A stretch of DNA of 64,000 nucleotides from Stenotrophomonas sp. ZAC14D1_NAIMI4_1 (GTDB taxonomy: Bacteria > Pseudomonadota > Gammaproteobacteria > Xanthomonadales > Xanthomonadaceae), in assembly GCF_003086775.1 (NCBI RefSeq), contig NZ_CP026001.1:310001-374000 (forward strand), read 5' to 3'. The position numbers and the translations under genes were made by a program. A model generated the notes under the pieces. It was not told the DNA's origin and ran no database searches. It saw only the letters and a program-made list of their open reading frames with translations. Shown piece by piece: positions 25,887 to 33,270 of this stretch; the stretch's first letter is position 1, and every line of letters begins with the position of its first letter.

Positions 25887-25904
25887 GGGCCGGGAATCCG
25901 GCCC
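25887..25904 (-). promoter_or_regulatory. intercistronic hairpin between peptide genes and HEAT genes
   Basis: A perfect 7-bp stem GGGCCGG/CCGGCCC with a 4-nt loop sits in the 49-bp gap after the second peptide gene. No T-tract follows, so it is more likely an mRNA processing or partial attenuation point than a full terminator. Such a hairpin would let more peptide than downstream protein be made. Confidence 0.45.
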
Positions 25905-25918
25905 GCCGCCGATTTACT

Positions 25919-26062
25919 TCAAATCGGGTGAATGCCACGATTGATCAGGATGCCGACGACGACGCCAACTGCTGCGCAGCCAGCTCCCGTTGTCTCGATC
26001 AGGATGCATGAGCCATGCATGCCAACCGGGTGCTGTTGCCTCGGAAGTGCGGTGGGTTTCAT
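25919..26062 (-). CDS. small glycine-rich hydrophobic peptide (47 aa), cassette peptide 2
   Basis: A 47-codon frame: MKPTALPRQQHPVGMHGSC, then a hydrophobic glycine-zipper-like core (TGAGCAAVGVVVGILINRG) and IHPI. It has two cysteines (19, 29). GAGG lies 9 bp before the ATG and overlaps the TGA of peptide 1, so the two are translationally coupled. There is no double-glycine leader or Sec signal. It resembles a hydrophobic bacteriocin, a RiPP precursor or a membrane micro-protein. It is not homologous to anything I recognise. Support comes from the ribosome site, context and spacing, not from homology. Confidence 0.5.
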   Translation of the reverse strand: MKPTALPRQQHPVGMHGSCILIETTGAGCAAVGVVVGILINRGIHPI

Positions 26063-26073
26063 GTCTATATTCC

Positions 26074-26196
26074 TCATACGGGGAGAACGGCGATGACGAT
26101 TGCGACTGCAATCGTTACTGGTTCAATCGGCGAGCAGAGCATTGAAGTGCCAGCCAAACCCACGGCTGGGGTGAGGGGGAGCGGAATGCCATCCAT
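26074..26196 (-). CDS. small hydrophobic peptide (40 aa), cassette peptide 1
   Basis: A 40-codon frame: MDGIPLPLTPAVGLAGTSML, CSPIEP and a strongly hydrophobic end (VTIAVAIVIAVLPV). A near-ideal ribosome site (TAAGGAG, 7 bp before the ATG) supports it. It has one Cys, two acidic residues and no basic residue. It would be the first gene of the six-gene set ending with the ABC permease. The C-terminal helix could insert in a membrane or serve as a recognition end for processing. Function unknown; no family recognised. Confidence 0.5.
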   Translation of the reverse strand: MDGIPLPLTPAVGLAGTSMLCSPIEPVTIAVAIVIAVLPV

Positions 26197-26219
26197 TGGT
26201 TTCTCCTTACAGATCGGTG

Positions 26220-26237
26220 GCCCAACTCATGTTGGGC
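26220..26237. promoter_or_regulatory. palindrome upstream of the peptide genes
   Basis: A perfect inverted repeat GCCCAAC-N4-GTTGGGC lies about 24 bp before the peptide 1 start and 10 bp from its ribosome site. It could be an operator or a 5' leader hairpin. No clear promoter boxes could be assigned for this operon. Confidence 0.4.
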
Positions 26238-26427
26238 AGATCCGTTTTCAATGATCGCGAAGAAGGTTTTTATGACCTGGATCTCAGTTGCTGGAGCTCC
26301 GATAGAAAGCGTCATGCTTCGCTTGTGAATTCCGTACTCAGGGGAAGATCTCGCTCGGGTTTTAGCCCATGCGTGATGCCAGAAACTCTGATTGGGCCGT
26401 CGGCTTACGAGCTCACTTCCAGAACCG

Positions 26428-26459
26428 GGGTGATTTCCGTCACCCGAACCTTCTAGAAT
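26428..26459 (+). promoter_or_regulatory. promoter and operator candidate for the EamA operon
   Basis: TAGAAT (26454-26459) is a plausible -10 box 28 bp before the ATG at 26487. A palindrome GGGTGA-N6-TCACCC (26428-26445) sits over the -35 position, where a repressor or activator could bind. Confidence 0.4.
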
Positions 26460-26486
26460 CCGTTTTCCCCTGCCTGCTGGTGCGTC

Positions 26487-27392
26487 ATGTCGGCTTCCCC
26501 TGTTCCTTCTGCGGCTGCCCCCCGGGGTGGCCTTGTCGCGCTGGCGCTGCTGCTGGTCTACGTGGTCTGGGGCTCGACCTACCTGGGCATCGCCAAGGCC
26601 CTGCACGGCGGCGCGCTGCCGCTCACGATGGTGTCCGGCAGCCGCTTCATCATTGCCGGCGGCCTGATGTACCTGGCCCTGCGCCTGTTCTGGAAGATGC
26701 CGCGTCCGACCCTGCGGCAGTGGCGCAACCTGGTCATCATGGGCGTGACCATGCTGGTGCTGGGCAACGGCATGGTGGTGCTGGCAGAGCGCGAGGTCTC
26801 TTCAGGCCTGGCGGCCACGGCGGTGGCCTCGGTACCGCTGTGGATGGCGCTGTTCTCGGCGCTGCGCGGCCAGCACGCCAGCCGTGGTGAATGGCTGGGC
26901 ATCGCGGTGGGCTTCATCGGCGTGGTCTGGCTCAACGCTGGCAGCAGTCTGACCGCCTCGCCGACCGGGCTGGTGCTGCTGCTGATCGCGCCGATCGGCT
27001 GGGCCTTCGGCTCGGTGTGGGCGCGCGGGCTGGATCTGCCCGGCCCGTTCATGACCGCCGCCGGGCAGATGATCTGCGGCGGCGTGCTGCTGGTGCTGAT
27101 CGGCCTGGCGGTGGGCGAGCGCCCGACCACGCTGCCCGATACCAGCGGCCTGCTGGCCATGGCTTACCTGTGTGTCTTTGGTTCCATCGTGGCCTTCACC
27201 GCGTACGTCTGGTTGCTGCACAACGTGCGCCCGGCGCTGGCCGGCAGCTATGCGTACGTGAACCCGGTGATTGCGGTGCTGCTGGGTGCGGCACTGAACG
27301 GTGAGCATTTCGGCTGGCGCGACTTCCTGGCCATGGCGGTGATCCTGCTGGGCGTGGTGGTGCTGACCATGGCGCGGACCTGGAAGAAATGA
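26487..27392 (+). CDS. EamA/DMT-family exporter (YedA-like)
   Basis: A 301-residue membrane protein with ten hydrophobic segments in two EamA repeats (about 15-140 and 155-290). The first helix, LLVYVVWGSTYLGIAKAL, has the typical WGSTY motif, and the second repeat begins LVLLLIAPIGWAFGSVWARG. YVNPVIAVLLGAALNGE near the end is characteristic. It is closest to YedA-type drug/metabolite exporters. The substrate is not predictable. It overlaps the following rarD-like gene by 4 bp. Confidence 0.87.
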   Translation: MSASPVPSAAAPRGGLVALALLLVYVVWGSTYLGIAKALHGGALPLTMVSGSRFIIAGGLMYLALRLFWKMPRPTLRQWRNLVIMGVTMLVLGNGMVVLAEREVSSGLAATAVASVPLWMALFSALRGQHASRGEWLGIAVGFIGVVWLNAGSSLTASPTGLVLLLIAPIGWAFGSVWARGLDLPGPFMTAAGQMICGGVLLVLIGLAVGERPTTLPDTSGLLAMAYLCVFGSIVAFTAYVWLLHNVRPALAGSYAYVNPVIAVLLGAALNGEHFGWRDFLAMAVILLGVVVLTMARTWKK

Positions 27393-28288
27393 GCATGGAC
27401 GAGAAAGAACAACGCCGCGGGTTGCTGGTCACCGCCTCCACCTTCGTGCTGTGGGGGCTGGTGCCGGTGTACTGGCACCTGCTCAACGAGGTGCCCTCGT
27501 TCCAGATCATCGCCCACCGCATCATCTGGTCCACGGTGCTGGTGGTGGCATGGCTGCTGCTGAGCGCGCGCCTGGGCTGGTGGCAGAAGATCGCCGCGCA
27601 GCCACGCGCGCTGCCGATCCTGGCGGTATCCAGCCTGACCATCGCCTTCAACTGGGGCCTTTACATCTGGGCGGTCAACGCCGGGCATGTGATTGAAACC
27701 AGCCTGGGCTACTTCATCAATCCGCTGGTGAACGTGCTGCTGGGCGTGCTGGTGCTGAAGGAACGCCTGCGCCGCCTGCAGTGGGTGGCCGTGGCGATGG
27801 CCGCCGTGGGCGTGGCCTGGCTGACCATCGATGCCGGCACGCCGCCGTGGATCGCGCTGGGGCTGGCCTGCTCGTTCGGCCTGTACGGCCTGCTGCGCAA
27901 GCTGGTGTCGGTGGATCCGGTGGCCGGGCTGGGCGTGGAAAGCCTGTACCTGTTCCTGCCGGCGCTGGCGTTTGCGGTGTGGGCAGAGAACGGCCATGGC
28001 GGCGCGTTCTTCCATGGTTGGGGGTTGCGCAACGACCTGCTGCTGGTCTTCGGTGGCGTGGTCACCGCGGTGCCGCTGATCGGCTTCGCCTACGGGGTGA
28101 AGCGCATTCCGCTGTCGCTGGTCGGCATCCTGCAGTACATCGCGCCGAGCCTGCAGCTGCTGCTGGGCGTGTTCTTCTTCCACGAGGCATTCGACACCGG
28201 CAAGGCGATTGGTTTCGCGGTGATCTGGGCCGGGCTGGTGCTGTTCGTCGGCGAGAACGTGCGCGCGATGCGGGCGGCGAAGCGGTAA
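27389..28288 (+). CDS. rarD: RarD-type EamA transporter
   Basis: A 299-residue, ten-helix protein of the RarD branch of the DMT superfamily. It begins KEQRRGLLVTASTFVLWGLVPVYW and carries NWGLYIWAVNAGHVIETSLGYFINPLVNVLLG, the RarD hallmark, then FGLYGLLRK and the final IAPSLQLLLGVFFFHEAF. Named after the chloramphenicol-sensitivity protein of Pseudomonas; the actual substrate is unknown. The ATG lies inside the stop of the preceding EamA gene, so both are made from one transcript. Confidence 0.9.
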   Translation: MSMDEKEQRRGLLVTASTFVLWGLVPVYWHLLNEVPSFQIIAHRIIWSTVLVVAWLLLSARLGWWQKIAAQPRALPILAVSSLTIAFNWGLYIWAVNAGHVIETSLGYFINPLVNVLLGVLVLKERLRRLQWVAVAMAAVGVAWLTIDAGTPPWIALGLACSFGLYGLLRKLVSVDPVAGLGVESLYLFLPALAFAVWAENGHGGAFFHGWGLRNDLLLVFGGVVTAVPLIGFAYGVKRIPLSLVGILQYIAPSLQLLLGVFFFHEAFDTGKAIGFAVIWAGLVLFVGENVRAMRAAKR

Positions 28289-28317
28289 TCGCGAAGGGAT
28301 CCGACCCCGGTTCCGGC

Positions 28318-28349
28318 AAAAAAGAACGGCGCCCCGAGGGGCGCCGTTC
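28318..28349 (-). terminator. Rho-independent terminator of the TonB-dependent receptor
   Basis: Stem GAACGGCGCCCC/GGGGCGCCGTTC with a short loop, followed on the minus strand by TTTTTT. The plus-strand side has no T-tract, so it serves mainly the minus-strand receptor gene. Confidence 0.88.
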
Positions 28350-28404
28350 TGCTTCCATCTCCGGCCAGGAGAGAGTTGGCCGGAACGGGAACGCGGGTGC
28401 AGGC

Positions 28405-31230
28405 TTAGAAGCGCTGCTGGTACTTCATGTACATGAAACGACCGATGTCGAAGCCGCCGTAGTAGACGAAGCTGCTGTTCGGCTGGCTGTACATGACCGG
28501 ACCCTGGTGGTCGAACACGTTGTTCAGGCCCAGCGAAACGGTGCCATCCCACGGCAGGCTGTAACGCACCTGCAGGTCGTGGAAGGTGTTCGAGCCCACC
28601 TTGTTGGTCGGCGAGGCATCGGTGTAGGCCGAGCTGAAGCCCGGGATGTTGCACTCGTCCATGTAGGAGCACTTCTCCTTCATGCTGGAGTAGTAGCGCG
28701 CGGTCCAACCGATGCCCAGGTTGCCGTACTGCCAGTCCAGGTTGAAGGTCGAGCGCACGCGGAAGTTGCCGCCCCAGCTGGTCAGCTGCTCCACCGGCGT
28801 GGTGGTGGCGTTGTCGTTACGCTGCTCCAGGTAGTCGGTGTAGGTAGTGTTCCAGGTGACGGCGAACTTGCCGAACGCGGTTTCCGGCAGGCGGTAGCGC
28901 GCGCTGATGTCATAGCCGGCGGTTTCGCGGTAGCCGGCGTTGACCAGCGAGCGGTCCAGCCCGTTCACCTGGCCGTTGCTGCCGCGGGTGAAGCGGCCGC
29001 AGGCAGCGTCCGAACCCTGCACGTAGCACTGTTCCAGGATGTTGGTGGCCGACTCGCCGACGATGGCGTTGTCGATGCGGATCTTCCACCAGTCCAGGCT
29101 GACGTCCAGGCCCTGCACGAAGTCCGGGCTGTAGACCAGGCCCACGGTCCAGGTCTTGGCGGTTTCCGGCTTCAGGTCCGGGTTGGAACCCGAGCTGAAA
29201 TCGGTGGTGGCCTGCTGGCCCGGCTTGCTGGCGACGGTGCCGTCGCTGTTGAGCTGGCGGAAGTTGGCCGGCACGTTCAGGGCCTTGCAGCGTGCAGCAA
29301 CCGCAGCGCTGGTGGCGGCGGTGCCGAACGAGGTGTCGCACGGGTCGGTGAACGAGTCACGGCTGCTGACGGTGCCGCCGTACAGATCGTCCACGGTGGG
29401 CGCACGGAAGCCGGTGCCGTAGGTGGCGCGCACCAGCAGGCTGTCGATCGGCTTCCACTTCACGCCGAACTTGCTGTTGGTGGTGGAGCCGAAGTTGTTG
29501 TAATCCGAGTAGCGACCGGCCACGTCCAGCGACAGCTCACGGGCGAAGGCCATGTCGGCCAGCAGCGGCACCTGCAGTTCCAGGTAGACCTCGTTGAGCG
29601 AGTAGTCGCCCTGGGTCGGCTTGCCGCTGGTGCCGGCGATCTGGCCGTTCTGCACCATCAGGTCCGGGGTGTAGCGTGCTTCTTCGGTGCGGTGCTCGAA
29701 GCCCATCGCGGTCAGCAAGTCACCGGCCGGCAGGGTGAACAGCGAACCGGAGATGTTGGCGCTGGCCACCTTGGTGGTGGTCTGGCTCTTGTCCACGAAG
29801 CGGGCGAACAGGTAGTCCTGCACGTCCTGGTTGCTCAGCGAGCCCGGGCCGGTGTAACCCATCGGTGCAGCCGGGTTCCACGGCACGCAGCCGGCGATGA
29901 TCGCATCGGTGGTACCGCAGTAGGCCACGCCATCCTTGATGAAGGACGGGCCGACGGCCTGGTTCACGTTCGGCTGGAACATGCTGCCCGTGCCGATGCG
30001 CTCGCCTTCATTGCGGTTGTAGGTGTAGTTGACGTTCCAGTCCCAGTAGCGCGAGCCGGTCTCGAAGCTGCCTTCCAGGCCCAGGCTGCCGCGCTTGGTT
30101 TCCAGGTTGTTCTCGGTGCCGCGCAGCAGTTCTTCGGTGCGGTGCGAGAACAGCACGTCCTGGCCCCACAGGTTGAACGCGCTGTCCTTGGACAGGGCGG
30201 CACGGGTGCCGTTGCGGGCCTGTGCGGCGGTGACCGAGTACGGGTAGCCGGCCAGGTGCTTGCTTGATTCGCGCTTGCTGTACAGCGCGTCGGCGACGAT
30301 GCGCAGGTTGTCGTTGACCGAGAAGCCGCCGTTGGCGAACACCGAGGTGCGCTCCAGGCCGGTCAGCAGGCTCATGTTGGTCTTGGTGTTGGCACCGTCG
30401 GCCGGGTTCAGCGTGTGGAAGTTGGCTGCATCAGTCGGGTCGCCGCCCGGGCCGACCGTCACCGGCTTGCCGCCGACGGTGACGCTGCCCCACGGCGTGG
30501 TGCCGTTGAGGCCGTCGTTCGGGTGGCGCGGGCCGTTGACGTAGCGGCTGAACTCGCGCGCGCCGCCCATCACTTCGTCTTCCTTGGTGCGCTCGGCACC
30601 GACGCTGAACCAGCCGCGGTCGAAGGTCTTGCCAAAGGTGGCGCTGTAGGAGCGCTTCTGGCCGTCGCCTTCACCGTACTGGCCGACGTAGACGCTGGCT
30701 TCGCCACCGTCGAAGTTCTTGCGGGTGATGATGTTGACCACACCGGCGATGGCGTCCGAGCCGTACAGCGCCGAGGCACCGTCGGTCAGCACTTCCACGC
30801 GCTCGACGATGGCCGAGGGGATCGAGGCCAGGTCGGAGTAACCGCCGGCGCTGACGCCCATGCGGCGGCCGTCGATGAGCACCAGGCTGCGTTCCGGGCC
30901 CAGGTCGCGCAGGCTGACATACATGCCACCGAAGTCGCGCGAGGAGGTCAGCGAGGACGCGCGGCTCATGCTCGGCGAGCCGGCAGCGGTCACGTCCTGC
31001 AGGATGTCGGCGACGTTGACGTAGCCCTTCTTCTCGATGTCGGCGCGGTTGAGCGCGACCACCGGCTGGGCGGTCTCGACACTGGCCTGGCGGATGCGCG
31101 AGCCGGTGATTTCGATGCGGTCGAGGTTGGTGGTGTTGTCGCCCGCATCCTGTGCGAAGGCGGGGGTGGTGCAGCTGGCGGCCAGCGCGATGACGATCGC
31201 GTTGCGCAGCGGGGTGGTCTTCAGGGACAT
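28405..31230 (-). CDS. TonB-dependent outer-membrane receptor
   Basis: 941 residues. The signal peptide (NAIVIALAASCTTPAFA) is followed by a TonB-box-like DRIEITGSRI. The plug domain (about 45-170) has QPVVALNRADIEKKGYVNVADIL, RSLVLIDGRRMG and VERVEVLTDGASALYGSDAIAGVVNIIT. A long beta-barrel ends in an aromatic C-terminus (FMYMKYQQRF). Cysteine pairs in surface loops (AYCGTTDAIIAGC, EQCYVQGSDAACG) suggest disulfide-closed loops common in xanthomonad receptors for peptides or carbohydrates. ATG at 31230 fits the signal peptide; the start region has no strong ribosome site. The ligand is unknown. Confidence 0.92.
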   Translation of the reverse strand: MSLKTTPLRNAIVIALAASCTTPAFAQDAGDNTTNLDRIEITGSRIRQASVETAQPVVALNRADIEKKGYVNVADILQDVTAAGSPSMSRASSLTSSRDFGGMYVSLRDLGPERSLVLIDGRRMGVSAGGYSDLASIPSAIVERVEVLTDGASALYGSDAIAGVVNIITRKNFDGGEASVYVGQYGEGDGQKRSYSATFGKTFDRGWFSVGAERTKEDEVMGGAREFSRYVNGPRHPNDGLNGTTPWGSVTVGGKPVTVGPGGDPTDAANFHTLNPADGANTKTNMSLLTGLERTSVFANGGFSVNDNLRIVADALYSKRESSKHLAGYPYSVTAAQARNGTRAALSKDSAFNLWGQDVLFSHRTEELLRGTENNLETKRGSLGLEGSFETGSRYWDWNVNYTYNRNEGERIGTGSMFQPNVNQAVGPSFIKDGVAYCGTTDAIIAGCVPWNPAAPMGYTGPGSLSNQDVQDYLFARFVDKSQTTTKVASANISGSLFTLPAGDLLTAMGFEHRTEEARYTPDLMVQNGQIAGTSGKPTQGDYSLNEVYLELQVPLLADMAFARELSLDVAGRYSDYNNFGSTTNSKFGVKWKPIDSLLVRATYGTGFRAPTVDDLYGGTVSSRDSFTDPCDTSFGTAATSAAVAARCKALNVPANFRQLNSDGTVASKPGQQATTDFSSGSNPDLKPETAKTWTVGLVYSPDFVQGLDVSLDWWKIRIDNAIVGESATNILEQCYVQGSDAACGRFTRGSNGQVNGLDRSLVNAGYRETAGYDISARYRLPETAFGKFAVTWNTTYTDYLEQRNDNATTTPVEQLTSWGGNFRVRSTFNLDWQYGNLGIGWTARYYSSMKEKCSYMDECNIPGFSSAYTDASPTNKVGSNTFHDLQVRYSLPWDGTVSLGLNNVFDHQGPVMYSQPNSSFVYYGGFDIGRFMYMKYQQRF

Positions 31231-31497
31231 CCGTGAAATCTCGTGTTTCAGAAAAAAACATGCGCCCGTTCTGTGGGCGCGTGGGGTACTGCAAACCAAC
31301 GTGGGGGGCGGGATTCTAGAGTGTTTTCATTCGTAACTGTTTGTCCCTGCGTGTTTCATCGCGTTGAAGATGAATCGCAACCAACAATCCACAGGATGGC
31401 TGTGCGCAGCGTCACGCGCGTGCTGTTTTCGATGCGCAGAGGCACCGATAACGGCCGCAATCGCATGATCTGTAATGCGCAGGGTGTGCGTGCGTTC
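31231..31497. other. TonB-receptor upstream region
   Basis: Intergenic DNA with AT-richer patches (31315-31350) that probably holds the receptor promoter, read leftwards. No gene and no definite -35/-10 pair were identified. Confidence 0.4.
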
Positions 31498-31869
31498 ATC
31501 CACGCATGGCGTGGATCTACTGGAATGCGGACACCCGCGCGATCGACAGGCGCATCGGTAGATCCACGCCATGCGTGGACAAGGCACGGGTAGATCCACG
31601 CCATGCGTGGACAAGGCACGGGTAGATCCACGCCATGCGTGGATGAAGCACCGGTAGATCCACGCCATGCGTGGATAGGGCACCAGTAGATCCACGCCAT
31701 GCGTGGATGAAGCACCGGTAGATCCACGCCATGCGTGGATGAGGCACCAGTAGATCCACGCCATGCGTGGATGAGGCATCGGTAGATCCACGCCATGCGT
31801 GGATGAAGCACCGGTAGATCCACGCCATGCGTGGATAGGGCACCAGTAGATCCACGCCATGCTTGGATG
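31498..31869. repeat. tandem array of a 32-bp REP unit (10 direct copies plus 1 inverted)
   Basis: Starting at 31558, a 32-bp unit repeats head-to-tail with exact period (31558, 31590, 31622, 31654, 31686, 31718, 31750, 31782, 31814, 31846). Each has a GTAG foot and the palindrome ATCCACGC-CAT-GCGTGGAT, then a 9-bp variable tail (such as GAAGCACCG, AGGGCACCA or GAGGCACCA). The last copy is degenerate (CATGCTTGGAT). A complete inverted copy is at 31498-31520. It differs in period and sequence from the paired SMAG elements elsewhere in the window and is not a CRISPR array because there are no unique spacers. Confidence 0.9.
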
Positions 31870-31876
31870 ACGACCA

Positions 31877-31908
31877 ACAAAAAAGGGCGAAGCCTTCGCT
31901 TCGCCCTT
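31877..31908 (-). terminator. Rho-independent terminator of the MacB-like operon
   Basis: Stem AAGGGCGAAGC/GCTTCGCCCTT with a 4-nt loop, followed by TTTTTT on the minus strand, about 35 bp after the last permease gene. Confidence 0.88.
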
Positions 31909-31941
31909 CCACATCCATCACCACATACACGTGTGCGCTGA

Positions 31942-33258
31942 TCAGGTTTCGCGCAGCGCCGTGGTGATCGGCAGGCGCGCCGCGCGCAGTGCCGGGAACA
32001 GGCCACCGACCAGGCCGATGCCCAGCGCCCACTTCAGCCCATTCCACAGCAGCTCCGGCGATACATGGAACTTGAACACCACCGCGCTGAAATTGCTGCC
32101 GATGGTGGACACGCTGTATCCGTTGAACAACAACCAGGCCACGGCGCAGCCGAGCAATCCACCCAGCAGCGCCAGCAGCATGGTTTCCAGCATCACCGCA
32201 GTCACCACCGGCAGGCCGCGGAAGCCGATCGCACGCATGGTGGCGATCTCGCGTGCACGCGTGGCCACGGCGGCATACATGGTGTTGAGTGCGCCGAATA
32301 CCGCGCCCACCGCCATGATCGTGCCGATCACCTTGCCGAGGATGTCGATCAGCTTGGTCAGGCCGCCGCCCTGCTTGCTGTAGTAGGCGCGCGTGGTTTC
32401 CACGTCCAGCTTCAGGCGCGGGTCGGCAGCCACCGCCGCCTTGAACTGCTCGAAGCCCGCCTTGCCATCGGTGCGCACGCTGATCGACTGCCATGCACCG
32501 CGCTGGTAGGTGGTGGCCAGCGTATCGGCGTCGGTCCACAGTTCTGAATCATGTGCATCGCCGGTGGCAAACACACCCACCACGGTCCAGGCCTGGTTGC
32601 CCAGGGTCAGCGTCTTGCCCACCTCCATGTTGCGGAACTGGCCCTGCGCCCCCTGGCCGACCACGATCTCGCGCAGGCCGGTGGCGAACTTGCGGCCCTG
32701 CACGATCTTGACCTTGTCATGCACCGCCCACGCCTGTGGGCCGACGCCGCGGAACTGCGCATTGACGTCGGTGCCATCGGCACGCGACACCAGGTTCACC
32801 ACCTGCGAAAGTTCCGGTGACAGCAGGGGCCGGCCTTCGCCATCGCGGGTGATGCCGGGCAGGGTGGACAGCGTGGGCACCTGTTCGCGGGTGATGACCG
32901 AGTTGGTCTCGGCCTGCGAACCACCCCGCAGCACGATGGCGGTGGTGTCATCGCCGGTGTTGTTGAGCGTGGCCTGGAAGCCTTCGCCCATCGCCAGCAT
33001 CGCCACCAGCACGCCGACCACGCCGGCGATGCCGACCACGATCACCGAGGAGGCGCCCCAGCGCTGCGGCAGGCTGGCGATGCCTATGCGGGTGGCCGCC
33101 AGGGCCAGGCGGCCGCTGCGGGTCAGCAGCAGCCACAGCGCCACCAGCACGGCCACGGCCAGCACGCCAAACCATGGCAGGCCGATCCACAGCACCAGGC
33201 CCACCGCCAGCAACAGCACGGTCAGCGCGTTGCCCAACCACTTCTTGAGCTTGTTCAT
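31942..33258 (-). CDS. MacB/FtsX-type ABC transporter permease (second)
   Basis: 438 residues. Two N-terminal helices (LTVLLLAVGLVLWIGLPWFGVLAVAVLVALWLLL) are additional to the MacB core: a helix at GASSVIVVGIAGVVGVLVAMLAMGEGF, a long periplasmic domain (about 95-300), and three C-terminal helices (VIGTIMAVGAVFGALNTMYAAV, MLETMLLALLGGLLGCAVAWLL, LLWNGLKWALGIGLVGGLFPALRAAR) with the FtsX motif AIGF. Such permeases are mechanotransmitters for export through an outer-membrane channel. The gene starts 12 bp after the first permease gene on the minus strand. Confidence 0.87.
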   Translation of the reverse strand: MNKLKKWLGNALTVLLLAVGLVLWIGLPWFGVLAVAVLVALWLLLTRSGRLALAATRIGIASLPQRWGASSVIVVGIAGVVGVLVAMLAMGEGFQATLNNTGDDTTAIVLRGGSQAETNSVITREQVPTLSTLPGITRDGEGRPLLSPELSQVVNLVSRADGTDVNAQFRGVGPQAWAVHDKVKIVQGRKFATGLREIVVGQGAQGQFRNMEVGKTLTLGNQAWTVVGVFATGDAHDSELWTDADTLATTYQRGAWQSISVRTDGKAGFEQFKAAVAADPRLKLDVETTRAYYSKQGGGLTKLIDILGKVIGTIMAVGAVFGALNTMYAAVATRAREIATMRAIGFRGLPVVTAVMLETMLLALLGGLLGCAVAWLLFNGYSVSTIGSNFSAVVFKFHVSPELLWNGLKWALGIGLVGGLFPALRAARLPITTALRET

Positions 33259-33270
33259 TGGTTGTCCTCC

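Noticed and set aside
28318..28349. Terminator for the rarD operon on the plus strand
   Set aside because: The plus-strand side of the hairpin lacks a T-tract; the T run lies on the minus-strand side and serves the TonB-receptor gene.
31558..31869. Apparent CRISPR-like repeat array
   Set aside because: Units are contiguous 32-bp copies without unique spacers and no cas genes are nearby; these are REP elements.
31327..31914. Long minus-strand frames reading repeated STHGVDL-type peptide
   Set aside because: They run through the 32-bp non-coding REP array, and the period is not a multiple of three so all three frames give similar repeats; no real gene.
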